A stretch of 64,000 nucleotides of DNA, taken from positions 62,001-126,000 of the forward strand of contig CBDCVG010000092.1 in assembly GCA_965222765.1 (NCBI GenBank), read 5' to 3'. Both the position numbers and the translations under genes were made by a program. Each line of letters starts with the position of its first letter. Position 1 is the first letter of the stretch. This stretch comes from Caldora sp965222765. Its GTDB lineage: Bacteria; Cyanobacteriota; Cyanobacteriia; Cyanobacteriales; Coleofasciculaceae. The notes under the pieces were generated by a model, which saw nothing but the letters and a program-made list of their open reading frames with translations, had not been told where the DNA came from and did no database searches. Of the stretch, positions 55,205 to 64,000 are shown piece after piece.

Positions 55205-57240
55205 GTGAACAAATATCGACTGTCTTCTGGCAGTGGAGTAGGTTTGCTATGCCTACTTGCTGGTTATTTATCTTTAGGAGTAGTACCTGCCACAGCTGAA
55301 GTTACTGAGGAAGCTGGGTTAAATTTTCCTGAGACTGCAAAAGATTCTATTAACCAGTTGCCCCTGGAAACTCCGGCTGCAAAAACTGACAATAATCAAG
55401 TTACAATAACGCAGAATACAGAAACTAGAGGGCAGAAGATTCTCACCAGTACTCCTCCACAGGAGCTTGCGTTAACAGATGAAGAAAAAAATGTTAACCC
55501 TGACCCTTTAATCTTTTCCCCAAAACCAATTCCTATTGCTCTACAGCCAGAATCAATTACTTCTGTTAGCGAATCTTCTGCTAATACCTCTGTGTCAGAG
55601 CTGCTGACTCAAATCAATAGCCAATCAGACCCAATGGGACAGGTAACCAGTGTATCAGACCTTTCGGATGTACAGCCATCAGACTGGGCTTTTGAAGCAC
55701 TGCGCTCTTTAGTTGAACGTTATGGTGTAATTCAGGGTTACCCTGATGGTACCTTCCGAGGTAATCGTCCTCTCTCCCGTTATGAATTTGCCGCTGGCTT
55801 GAATGCAGCTCTTGACAGGATTAGCGAACTCATTGCCACTGGTAATTTTATTACTAGAGAAGATCTTGTTACTTTGGAGAGGTTACAAGCAGAATTTGCT
55901 GAAGAATTGGTCATTCTCCAAGGTCGAGTAGATAACCTCGAAGCTCGTACTGTTACCTTGGAAGATCAGCAGTTTTCTACTACTACTAAACTCAGTGGAG
56001 AGGTAATTTTCAGTCTTGCCGGTGCGACGGGAGGAGCCCCCAATGCTTCTGATGCCACTGAGGTTGTATTTAATAACCGGGTAAGGTTAAATCTCAGTAC
56101 CAGCTTTACTGGTAAAGACTTGCTGATTACTGGTTTGCAAGCTCATAACTTTGGAGGTGGTTTTGGTAATCCAACAGGTAGTATTCCCGGTGCTCTAGGT
56201 TACGCAGATCCTCTCTTTGGTACTGCTAGTAATGTCAGTCTAGGTTTTGCACCTCAATTCGGTTTTACTAATCCTCAGGATCTGACTAATACTACCTCCA
56301 ATGATGTTAATCTTTACAAACTGCTCTACATCTTCCCAGTAGCTGATAAATTGACTTTGTTTGCAGGTACTAATGCAGAGGTATCAGACGCTTTTCCCGC
56401 TATTACCCCCCTTTGCTGGGGAAGGACAAGAAGCAGTTTCTCGATTTGCTGGACTTAACCCAGTCACCCGCGTATCTGGAGGTACTTCCCAAATTGGCTT
56501 GGCATCTGCAGTAGGGGCAATCTGGAGTATTTCTGATCAAATAGACTTGCGAGCTTTGTACGGTAGTGTTAATGCTTCTATTGCCAATGACCAAGGTTTA
56601 GCAGGTGGTACACCTCTAGGAGCAGGTTTCTTTGATGGTAGCACTATCGTTGCTGCTCAACTCACTGTCAAGCCTACTGATAGTATTGATATTGGTCTAA
56701 ATTATGCCCACAGCCGTCATGATATCAATATCTTGGCTACGGGTTTAAGTATGTTCTGATGTTGGTTCTGTTCTGTTTACTCCTAATGCTACCCAGTTGG
56801 CTGCAGTTGGAGGTAATAGTCTACTGGCAATTGCTAATGAACCAATTGAGATCAACTCTTTTGGTGGAACTCTCACCTGGCGAATTACACCCCAAATTGC
56901 TTTCACTTCTTTTGGTTCTTTAATGTTTGCCGATTTAGAAAATGTTGATGCTTCTACTGACTTTAGTAGTTGGATGGTAGGTCTGCATTTTAAAGATATT
57001 CTCAAGGCAGGTAACACTGCAGGACTGTTGTTTGGCCAACCCTTAACTCGTAGTTCCGTTAGCGGAAGTGCTCTTGAGCCAGAAGATGCAACTCCTTACC
57101 ATTTGGAGGGTTACTTCAAATTTAAAGTCTCTGACAATATTAGCATTACTCCTGGTGTATACTTTATCTTCAATCCTGAAGGTTTTAGTCAAAATGATAC
57201 AGCAACTGTAGGTGTCATACGTACGACTTTTACTTTTTAG
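55205..57240 (+). pseudogene. SLH-OprB outer-membrane porin, two frame breaks
   Basis: Three frames join into one gene of about 678 codons. Signal peptide (ending VVPATAEV), SLH domain at about 155-215 (VQPSDWAFEALRSLVERYGV, GYPDGTFRGNRPLSRYEFA), a short coiled coil (LVILQGRVDNLEARTVTLED), and then beta-strand-rich OprB-type barrel to the terminal TTFTF. Cyanobacterial SLH porins carry iron or small solutes across the outer membrane and bind the wall through SLH. Breaks: an extra C in the run at 56403-56412 (TPLCWG versus TPFAGEGQEAVSRF) and an extra base at 56748-56758 (LSMF-stop versus SDVGSVLF). Both are single-base insertions, more like error than decay. Confidence 0.9.
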
Positions 57241-57302
57241 AGTTTGAAGAGGGAGGGAGATTGATTTAGATTTAGGGCGGAAGTCATTCGCCCAATAATC
57301 AA

Positions 57303-59391
57303 TCAAGAACTGGTCTTACCCAAACATACTAACTGTGCTTCTGGTTGTTCCTTAGGGTTGAGAATAGAAATTTGCTTTTCCTCAAACAACTGCTCAATCA
57401 ATTGCTCAGCTTGGGATGACTGCACCTGAGTAAACTGACTACAAAGATTTTGGACAAGTACCTGACGTCCCATTAATCGGTTAGTTTGAACTAAATTTAA
57501 TAAATAGTCTTTAATCGAGAGCAATTCATCCTGAGAATCTTCACTAGTTTGATCCCGCTCTTGGTTCCTCAATTCCCTAGTATTTTCCGTATGTTGTTGC
57601 CCTACAAAAATACCTAAATCTTGTAATAACTGACAATTTTCTAAAATCTGGGATTCCCGAATTAAGGCTTGTAAGCCCTTCAAACCTAGAGTTTCACTAC
57701 CAACTAACAAATCCCCCTCCCGAGCATCTTTCACTAAACTGTGATAAGTCCCTAGATAGTGAACAGAATCTAGACTTGGTATGAGGTGACAATGGGCTGA
57801 ACCGGTGAAAATTTGCTGATAGAGTTTATGCCCTTTATTAGAGGCTTTACCCACTCCTTCAGAACGAATTAGCTGCAAGGTTGTATCATTATGGTTCTGA
57901 ACTTTTTTCTGACAGACATTCATGACATTGAAAAAGCTGTTCATGTTCAAGTCTTCTGTCCAAATAATTCCTAGCTTTCCAGTTTGACTCGGCAGCTGAT
58001 AGCCCAGAGAATAGCTGCTATACTTGGTTTTGGTTAAAAAAGGAGTTTCAATCCCCTCTACTTGCAAAGCAATCAGCGCATCTTGCAGCATTCTGATTAG
58101 TTCTGGTGAAGACAACTGACGAATACTAGTAACTCTTGCTTGAACCTTACTTAATTCTTCAACCCAGTTTAATTTAAAAGTGGCTAGTAATTCTGATCGT
58201 TCATTTTTATGCTGTTCAGGTCGGTAAGTAGGTTGAAATATGCCTTTACTTTCTTGAGCCAACCTTTGTTTGTACTGTTGAAAGATATCTCGTCCAATCA
58301 ACAGGGTATTTCTCGGATTGGTTTTACCACTAGGTAATTCAGCTTCTAGATATTGACGCTTAAGGGGGTAAATAACAGAACTTGGTTGGTACTCGGCCCG
58401 ATTGTGGAGAGGGAAAAGACGAGTTGCCCAAATTGATTGCGCTTGCTTAATCGTAATCGGTCGTAAAGAAAGATGTTGATCAATGCGGTCTTTATGAGAT
58501 TGGTCCAGGCAATGCTCGTTCTGCTTCCAGGTATTAATAATAATACTGATAATAACCAAAAAATTGTGGTTCTCGTCATGAATTCTGGTGTTGGCATTAA
58601 ATAATGCCGCTAAATTGAGAGAACCATCAGGTAAATAAGCAATGCTTTCTAATTGGTCAAAACAAAGTACAATCGGTTGAGTGGCGATGGAAATTCTGCC
58701 AAAATTAGCTAAAATTTCATAAGCTGCTTCTTCACTTTCGATAGAATGTCTCAGTCCTAACTGTTCTAGAAATTCTTCACTTAAATCATCCCCTTTTAAC
58801 CACTCACAAGCTAAAGGATATAATTTGGGATCTGTAAGGTCATGAAGTAAGCTGAAAAAACTATCGGCATTATAGATTGGCGCTCTTTGATAAGTTTCTT
58901 TGAGATTGCTAATAAACCTTTGCCTGTCACTCTTTAACCAGTCCCAAACACTATTTTGCCGCAACCCCTTGCCAAAACTGCGCTGTTTAAAAACAGATAA
59001 GCTCTTGAGCCACAACAACAACTGAGAATCTTGCTGCCGGTGAGGTACTTCTACGAGGCTATTAACGGTGTAGCGCAAAATATGCCGCCAGATTTCGTCA
59101 CTCTGGGGAAAGGGAGGAATATAGGCAAAAAAGGCTCTTTGAGTTGAGATTACGCTTGAGCCTACCCAAAAGAAAAGTCTTACCAGAACCAGGGTCTCCC
59201 TCTAGTCTCACAGTTCGGGTACGATGATCTAGAGCAACTTGCTCAAGGATAGCTTCAATAGATGCGATCGCATCTTTGTGAATCGAGGTAACCGTAGGTT
59301 CAGTAGCTTGCTGCTGATCCCAAAAATTGACAGACCGATAGTTATCAAAGGGATTTGTACTTCTTAAAATAAGCTCATCGATAGATGTCAT
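57303..59391 (-). pseudogene. P-loop ATPase with C-terminal winged-helix-like part, one frame break
   Basis: About 695 codons in two frames. Walker A GDPGSGKT at residues 65-72 and Walker B IVLCFDQLESI near 240 give an ORC/STAND-like AAA ATPase. Long helical regions follow, and the C-terminus (SIKDYLLNLVQTNRLMGRQ and QLIEQLFEEKQISILN) looks like a winged helix. The break near 59128 is one extra T in a run of six: frame one reads SLFCLYSSLSPE-stop, frame two SLFAYIPPFPQSDEIW. The gene lies 83 bases downstream of a helix-rich partner on the same strand (59475-60335), so the two probably form a complex. I do not recognise the exact family. Confidence 0.8.
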
Positions 59392-59474
59392 ATTGCGGAT
59401 ACCTCGGAGGGAATTGGGAATAAACTTGTTTCTATCTATTTAATTGCGGGTGCAGAGCGCTTCTAGGGAGCTCT

Positions 59475-60335
59475 TTACTCTACCGTAACCTGGATAAAAA
59501 ACAGCTTACTACCGACTCGCTGCTTGATCCCTGCATTAATTTGCTCTGGGGTATAGTTTTGAGTATGTACTAAAGCACTCAGCTCAATTTGCTCCTGCTT
59601 TTGGAGATGGTAGAGAGCTTTATCTAATTCTTCCCTCGACAGCCTGGTGTGTAACTGTTGCCGTAGATGAAAAATTGGCAAATAATTATTCGTGCCTAGC
59701 CTCTTATCTAAATCCTGAATCAACTGCAAAATCTCTGTATCCGTTGGCTTGCTCCCAGATAAGGGTAACTTCTTAACCATTGGCTCCTCCTGAGGCTCAG
59801 TTGTGGGAGACTGTATCTGCTCCCGATTAACCCCCTGAAATTTACGCAGCAGTCGTAGATAATCCGTCAGCATCTTCAAGTGGATGTGCTCAGAAGTGCT
59901 ATTACCTTCATAGTTGTTTAACAAATATTGCTGTCCTTTCTCTGTCAGCCAAACTTCGGTAATTCTACCCTCAACTACTTTAATCAAACCTTTGTGACTC
60001 AAACTTTCGATAACGGCTTGTTGTTTGTCATGAGGAATACTAGTTCTTTGGGGAGAAATTGTACCCTTAGCACAAGCCTGGAGTACCTGAAGTTCCTCTT
60101 CCTTCACCAGTGAGCCAGCAGAATCTAGCTTGAGTAGAGATTTACCAGGAGGAGCAATCTTGAACTTAGTCACCACTAAGGTACTAGCCACAAAACCATG
60201 ATTACATAGCCGACGACAGAGGCTATTCCGTTCCCCAGCTTTCATCTTGGGAGTAGGCTGAATTTTAGTTAAAGGTGCCCTGTAATCTGGAAAGCCTAAC
60301 AACTTCAACAGGAACTTTAGTTCTTTAGGTGCCAT
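59475..60335 (-). CDS. Uncharacterised winged-helix-rich protein, partner of the ATPase
   Basis: 286 residues from the ATG at 60335 (a TTG 11 codons earlier is unlikely). Two regions look like winged helices: 60-150 (KQQAVIESLSHKGLIKVVEG, VWLTEKGQQYLLN) and 220-270 (FHLRQQLHTRLSREELDKAL). There is no catalytic motif. It precedes the ATPase gene in the same direction. A DNA-binding adaptor plus an ATPase is the simplest reading. Such pairs occur in defence and plasmid-maintenance loci, but nothing here fixes a role. Confidence 0.7.
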   Translation of the reverse strand: MAPKELKFLLKLLGFPDYRAPLTKIQPTPKMKAGERNSLCRRLCNHGFVASTLVVTKFKIAPPGKSLLKLDSAGSLVKEEELQVLQACAKGTISPQRTSIPHDKQQAVIESLSHKGLIKVVEGRITEVWLTEKGQQYLLNNYEGNSTSEHIHLKMLTDYLRLLRKFQGVNREQIQSPTTEPQEEPMVKKLPLSGSKPTDTEILQLIQDLDKRLGTNNYLPIFHLRQQLHTRLSREELDKALYHLQKQEQIELSALVHTQNYTPEQINAGIKQRVGSKLFFIQVTVE

Positions 60336-60474
60336 GCGATCGCTTTTGCCTAAGGAGGAAACTGACAACTGCCGATGCTGCCATTATGGTACAACAGAAG
60401 AAATGCGATCGCGTTTTGATAAGTGATGCCTACTATTCAGCAGAATTAACTGACAAGTTTGAGAGAGGAAACAG

Positions 60475-61066
60475 ATGAGTGGAAAAAAGATCTTGATGCT
60501 TGTAGGGGACTTTGTGGAAGACTATGAAGTGATGGTTCCTTTCCAAGCACTTCAAATGGTGGGGTCATACTGTTCATGCTGTCTGTCCTGACAAGCAAGC
60601 TGGAGAGACAGTGCGGACGGCAGTTCACGATTTTGAAGGAGATCAGACTTATACAGAGAAACCAGGTCATAACTTTACTCTCAATGCCACTTTTGATGCA
60701 GTTAAAGCTGATGACTATGATGCACTGGTTGTTCCTGGTGGAAGAGCACCAGAGTACATACGCCTCAATAAGGATGTGTTGAAGATTGTGCAGTACTTTG
60801 CTCAAGAGAACAAGCCAATTGCTGCTATCTGCCACGGCGCTCAATTACTGGCAGCCGCAGATGTACTCCAAGGCAAACGCTGTTCAGCTTATCCTGCTTG
60901 TAGTCCAGATGTTACCCGTGCCGGTGGAGAATATGCAGACATTCCGGTAGATGAGGCAGTCGTAGATGGCAATCTAGTCACCGCTCCAGCTTGGCCAGCA
61001 CATCCTCGTTGGTTAGAGGAATTCCTCAAGGTTTTAGGTACCAAAATAGAACATTGTGAGCTTTGA
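60475..61066 (+). pseudogene. DJ-1/PfpI family protein, one frame break
   Basis: About 197 codons. Start ATG at 60475 behind GAGAGGAAAC (KKILMLVGDFVEDYEVMVPF); the PfpI nucleophile elbow is AAICHGAQLLAAADV (Cys), and an N-terminal Glu is in FVEDYE. The frame breaks near 60558-60566, where GGGG should be GGG: frame one gives MVGSYCSCCLS-stop, the corrected frame MVGHTVHAVCPDKQAGETVR. PfpI/DJ-1 proteins include deglycases and small intracellular peptidases. A single extra base suggests a sequence error. Confidence 0.88.
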
Positions 61067-61067
61067 A

Positions 61068-61128
61068 TACAAGAGTAAGGATTCTATCGATCTCCAACTG
61101 GTTAGTTACTTCTGCCGAGCTGCACTAG
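61068..61128 (+). repeat. AATTAAG dispersed element, right part
   Basis: AGAGTAAGGATTCTATCGATC, then AACTGGTTAGTTACTT and GAGCTGCACTAG. Matches the right half of 52051-52161; the left half is missing. It follows the DJ-1 gene stop. Confidence 0.8.
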
Positions 61129-61157
61129 CTTGATAAGTTGTTAGAGAACTCGAAGAA

Positions 61158-61664
61158 TTAAATTATTAATTTGGCTATCATTAAAACCTCTTTATCAGAA
61201 CGGAGATACGGCACTGAAATTCCCCTAAATCCAGTAATAAAGGGTTTGTGATGCACCTGCCAATAACTGGGACTTAAGTCATAAGCGATCGCTTTTAAGG
61301 CTCGTAGTTCCTCTGCTAATTCAGCCGCTAATTCATTAATCCTTTCTGCATGAGTATAAGCCTCTTGGGTCGCATCTTCTATTCTTTGCTCTAAAGTAAG
61401 AGATTGACTACTTTGTTGCAAAGACTTTAACTGACGCTGTTTTTGTTTTAACTGAGCTTCTAAAGCCACGATCGCATTATCAATTCCCTTTACTTCTGCT
61501 GATACCTGTGCTGCTTCCCTGGCTTGACGGCGGTAAGCCTGAGCAATCTTTTCTGGTGACTCATTCTCTAGTACGATCTCTGTGAGTGTGAGAGCATCAC
61601 GTTCGGTGCGCAGTGCTTTTATTTGAGAGCAAATCGCCTCAATTTCTATCTGTATTTGATCCAT
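61158..61664 (-). CDS. Uncharacterised coiled-coil protein
   Basis: 168 residues, mostly helical and Glu/Gln/Ala-rich, with heptad patterns over about 5-125 (IEAICSQIKALRTERDAL; ALEAQLKQKQRQLKSLQQ). The last 35 residues form a different, conserved-looking end (YWQVHHKPFITGFRG). No signal peptide or enzyme motif. Function unknown. Convergent with the DJ-1 gene. Confidence 0.7.
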   Translation of the reverse strand: MDQIQIEIEAICSQIKALRTERDALTLTEIVLENESPEKIAQAYRRQAREAAQVSAEVKGIDNAIVALEAQLKQKQRQLKSLQQSSQSLTLEQRIEDATQEAYTHAERINELAAELAEELRALKAIAYDLSPSYWQVHHKPFITGFRGISVPYLRSDKEVLMIAKLII

Positions 61665-61734
61665 ATTCTTCTAAAATCAGTGGGGAGACTCTCATTATCA
61701 TAAGGTTAAAGAGAAAGGGAAAAGGTAACTTCCA

Positions 61735-62238
61735 GTGAGAAAAATTGTTATTGGGGTAATGGGACCTGGGGATAATGCTAGTAATATAGATCTACACCGT
61801 GCTTATGAATTAGGTCAATGCATCGCTAAGGAGGGATGGGTACTACTGACTGGTGGTAGGAAAGCTGGGGTAATGGATGCTGCCAGTCAAGGAGCAAAAG
61901 CAGCAGGTGGTTTAACTATTGGTATTTTGCCGAGCGATAACACTAGTAAAATATCCGAGGCTGTAGATATTGCGATTGTCACAGATATGGGTAATGCTCG
62001 CAACAATATCAACGTCCTCTCTAGTGATGTAGTAATTGCTTGTGGTATGGGGATTGGAACCACCTCAGAAATTGCCCTTGCCTTAAAAAACGGCAAACAG
62101 GTGGCTTTATTAACAGATAATCAAGATAGTCAAAAGTTTTTCACTAACCTGTCTCCACAGCAAGTTTTTCTGACAACTAGTCCAGAAGTAGCGATTAATT
62201 TCGTCAAAGAAGTTCTATTGAGAATTGAGAATTGCTAA
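61735..62238 (+). CDS. SLOG/TIGR00725-type Rossmann-like protein (LOG relative)
   Basis: 167 residues from GTG at 61735. The glycine-rich nucleotide-binding blocks KIVIGVMGPGDNAS, WVLLTGGRKAGVMDAASQGA and ACGMGIGTTSEIALAL match the SLOG fold of LOG/TIGR00725 proteins, which bind nucleotides or nucleotide-derived ligands. True LOG phosphoribohydrolases carry PGGxGTxxE; here the loop is GMGIGTTSE, so phosphoribohydrolase activity is doubtful. The last codons (RIENC) adjoin a repeat. Confidence 0.82.
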   Translation: MRKIVIGVMGPGDNASNIDLHRAYELGQCIAKEGWVLLTGGRKAGVMDAASQGAKAAGGLTIGILPSDNTSKISEAVDIAIVTDMGNARNNINVLSSDVVIACGMGIGTTSEIALALKNGKQVALLTDNQDSQKFFTNLSPQQVFLTTSPEVAINFVKEVLLRIENC

Positions 62239-62330
62239 TTGCTAATTGCTAATTGTTAATTGCTAATTGTTAATTGCTAATTGCTAATTGTTAATTGCTA
62301 ATTGTTAATTGCTAATTGCTAATTGTTAAT
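62234..62330. repeat. TAATTGC/TAATTGT heptamer repeat
   Basis: About thirteen TAATTGY units after the SLOG gene stop, reaching the tail of the leftward regulator gene. Confidence 0.92.
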
Positions 62331-62364
62331 TGTCTCCTCGTCTCTCCGTCTCACCATCTCCTAA

Positions 62365-63042
62365 TCACCGTCTCTCTCCAAAACGATATCCTTTACCATA
62401 AACAGTATGAATTATTGGTATATCACCCTTTCCTTCAATTTTGCGGCGCAGTAAGCGAATCAAAGCTGCTAGGACATTACTACTCGGTGGTGTATCCTCA
62501 CTCCAAAGATGGTCATAAATTTGCTCGTGGGTCAACAGTTGCTCAGGGTGCTGCATAAAATATTTCAATAGCTTACTTTCTTTTTCCGATAGCTCAATCA
62601 AGCGTCCATTGCGATAAACCAACTGATTTTCTATATCAAGTTCCAGACTACCTACTCGCAACCGCTGATGGGAACTAGTTACTCCTGAACGTCTAAGTAA
62701 GGCACGGACTCTGGCAAGTAACTCCCGCAGTTCAAAAGGCTTAACTAGATAGTCGTCAGCACCAGCATCTAATCCCAATACCCGGTCATCTAGAGTATCT
62801 TTCGCAGTTAAAAAAAGAACAGGTGTGATTTTACCTTGCGATCGCAAATTCTGGCAAATTTCGAGTCCGGATCGTTGCGGTAGCATCCAATCTAAAATTA
62901 GTAGATCATAAACCCCTTTCAACGCCAACTCACTCCCCGAAATCCCATCGTAGGCAACATCAACCTCAAAACCTTCACGGCTGAGTACTCGAGTTAAAGG
63001 TTCAGTCAACTCAACTTCGTCATCAACTAACAGGATTTTCAT
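62365..63042 (-). CDS. rppA: OmpR-family response regulator, RppA-like
   Basis: 225 residues. Receiver with D7/D8, acceptor Asp51 in LLILDWMLPQRSG, and Lys in DDYLVKPFELRELLAR; then a winged-helix DNA-binding domain (LSEKESKLLKYFMQHPEQLL, RLLRRKIEGKGDIPIIHTVYGKGYRFG). The sequence is closest in my memory to cyanobacterial RppA, a redox/nickel-responsive regulator. The usual sensor kinase RppB is not downstream here, so the cognate kinase is elsewhere or lost. The symbol is tentative. Confidence 0.85.
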   Translation of the reverse strand: MKILLVDDEVELTEPLTRVLSREGFEVDVAYDGISGSELALKGVYDLLILDWMLPQRSGLEICQNLRSQGKITPVLFLTAKDTLDDRVLGLDAGADDYLVKPFELRELLARVRALLRRSGVTSSHQRLRVGSLELDIENQLVYRNGRLIELSEKESKLLKYFMQHPEQLLTHEQIYDHLWSEDTPPSSNVLAALIRLLRRKIEGKGDIPIIHTVYGKGYRFGERR

Positions 63043-63070
63043 CTTGGCTCTAGTATTTTGTCAACAGAGC

Positions 63071-63179
63071 AATTACAGCACTTTGCAGCTTAATGAGGTA
63101 CATCTTATCTTGTGTCTTGGAGCCTCCTGCCTTCAAGCGACAAATTCTGTACTTCACTTAGATGAAAATCGCTGTAATT
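63071..63179. repeat. MITE-like element with AATTACAGC ends
   Basis: AATTACAGC (63071-63079) and its inverse GCTGTAATT (63171-63179) bound a 109-base gap between two leftward genes. Block ACAGCACTTTGCAG resembles ACAGCACATTGCAG at 26281, which supports a dispersed family. The right end overlaps the stop of the DUF4332 gene. Confidence 0.7.
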
Positions 63180-63639
63180 AATCACACCACTCTATAGACC
63201 AATCACTATAATTTTGATTAATTGTTAGTTGTTTTTCTTCCATAATTGATGGACGATTTTTTGCCTGAATAATCCAATCTTCTAACTGTGCAAGAGAAGG
63301 AAGTTTTTGTAACAGTTCTCTTTCTTCATTGATTTTTACTAACTTGATATAGAGAACTTCAGGGAAACTATTTGATAATTTATCAACTGTATCTATTGCA
63401 GCTGCTTCTAATAATTTAGAATATCCTTGACCTACTCCTTGAATTTGGAACAAATCTGCTAAATTAATCCATCTAAGTATGGTACTGTTAGAAACACCAA
63501 TAGCTGTTGCTAGCTCATTTCTACCTCGGGCAGATGAACCCTTCTCGAGCAGTGTTTCAACAGTAGTGATACCTAATTTCTCTAACTTATTAATATAGTT
63601 TAGGCTAATTCCGTCAATTTCTTCAATCTGGTGTTGCAT
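63178..63639 (-). CDS. DUF4332 helix-hairpin-helix-type protein
   Basis: 153 residues. Two helix-hairpin-helix-like repeats: EIDGISLNYINKLEKLGITT with VETLLEKG, and LFQIQGVGQGYSKLLEAAAI with DTVDKLSN, as in DUF4332 proteins. The role may be DNA or RNA contact; unknown. The stop lies in the right end of a repeat. Confidence 0.82.
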   Translation of the reverse strand: MQHQIEEIDGISLNYINKLEKLGITTVETLLEKGSSARGRNELATAIGVSNSTILRWINLADLFQIQGVGQGYSKLLEAAAIDTVDKLSNSFPEVLYIKLVKINEERELLQKLPSLAQLEDWIIQAKNRPSIMEEKQLTINQNYSDWSIEWCD

Positions 63640-63740
63640 GGCTAATCCTTAACAATTATGGTTGACTTATTGATTAATTAACCCGTTCTACTGCTTGTTC
63701 GGATGCATTCCAGCTTAAGCTTCACTTAAAAATAGCAGAT

Positions 63741-63810
63741 TTCTCCCTCTCAGCTCCCTCTGCTCCCCCAGGTTTTTAAACGATAATTTCTCTTAACCGA
63801 GCACTATTGC
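63741..63810. repeat. Partial copy of the 46802-46912 element
   Basis: A CAGCTCCC/TGCTCCCCC run, then AATAATTTC-type end TAATTTCTCTTAACCGAGCA, as at 46890-46906. The left end is not clear. Confidence 0.7.
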
Positions 63811-63823
63811 CTGCTCCCATGCC

Positions 63824-64000
63824 TTACAGGTTATCCACTCTGCTTTCAATTTCTTTTTGGATTGACTCAGGAACACGATTGAGGAAGTCATAGCCTGTCT
63901 TAGTTTCGAGTTCGTCAACAGAGACTCGGTATTTTTCCCAGGATGAGCTAGTATTTTTTCTATTAGGTACATCTACAGCAATAACTCGTGTATCTGTAGA
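63824..64000 (-). CDS. DNA/RNA non-specific endonuclease (NucA-like), C-terminal end only
   Basis: 58 codons are open from the window edge to the stop at 63824. The translated end TRVIAVDVPN, WEKYRVSVDELETKTGYDFL and RVPESIQKEIESRVDNL matches the last part of NUC1/NucA-type secreted nucleases (the conserved V-x-x-x-E-x-x-T-G-Y-D-F-L pattern). The catalytic DRGH region lies outside the window. These enzymes degrade DNA and RNA outside the cell. Confidence 0.88.
   Translation of the reverse strand, partial: STDTRVIAVDVPNRKNTSSSWEKYRVSVDELETKTGYDFLNRVPESIQKEIESRVDNL

Noticed and set aside
62234..62330. Origin-like or CRISPR-like repeat
   Set aside because: A simple TAATTGY heptamer run of the kind seen at many other gene ends in this window.
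1..64000. tRNA or rRNA genes
   Set aside because: I looked for tRNA-like cloverleaf arms and conserved rRNA blocks and saw none I could support by eye.

Overview
The window is chromosomal DNA of a cyanobacterium. It encodes the photosystem II D1 protein (psbA) and a 49-residue Psb30 (Ycf12), a minCDE operon, a DXCF-type phototaxis receptor with its CheA partner, a DUF1997 protein and several secreted CHAT-peptidase/TPR proteins. The octamer GCGATCGC (HIP1) is scattered everywhere, and short heptanucleotide tandem repeats fill many gaps. This combination fits a large-genome filamentous cyanobacterium (Oscillatoriales/Coleofasciculales-like). The genus cannot be named from the sequence alone.

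Layout. 0-5.3 kb: two-component genes (a receiver tail, a broken PAS histidine kinase, two receivers of which one lacks its phospho-Asp) and a DUF4388 protein. 5.3-11 kb: a DUF1400 alpha/beta hydrolase, minC-minD-minE, a terminator and convergent psbA. 11.5-19.3 kb: a Uma2 protein, a translationally coupled pair that includes a secreted CXXCH protein, a CHAT-TPR protein and an apparently orphan C5 DNA methyltransferase. 19.8-29.1 kb: a filamentous-haemagglutinin-like TpsA exoprotein, a dense array of palindromic repeats enclosing a GIY-YIG nuclease gene, and a trypsin/TPR plus Trypco1-like module. 29.2-41.6 kb: ispD, a GT9 glycosyltransferase, a PixL-like CheA hybrid, a frameshifted PixJ-like photoreceptor with four GAF domains, and a second CHAT-TPR protein. 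42.4-51.5 kb: mostly housekeeping (DUF547 lipoprotein, cupredoxin, GH104 lysozyme-like protein, SDR, DUF1997, recJ, psb30, gloA, eno). 51.6-54.3 kb: a cluster of small uncharacterised proteins built from two duplicated gene pairs. 55.2-64 kb: an SLH/OprB porin, an AAA-type ATPase with a winged-helix-like partner, DJ-1/PfpI, a SLOG protein, an RppA-like regulator, a DUF4332 protein and the end of a NucA-like nuclease.

Working together: minCDE positions the septum. The PixJ-like receptor would pass a light signal to the adjacent CheA hybrid. The trypsin/Trypco1 pair matches a predicted conflict-system layout. The two duplicated small-protein families at 52-54 kb, together with the 133-residue protein upstream, are the best candidate for an undescribed system.

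Two cautions. First, ten frame breaks in five genes all have the sign of a single extra base, often in a short homopolymer. That pattern suggests assembly or sequencing error more than real gene decay. Second, at least seven families of short dispersed repeats occur here, and several supply the stop codons or last residues of genes or sit inside reading frames.
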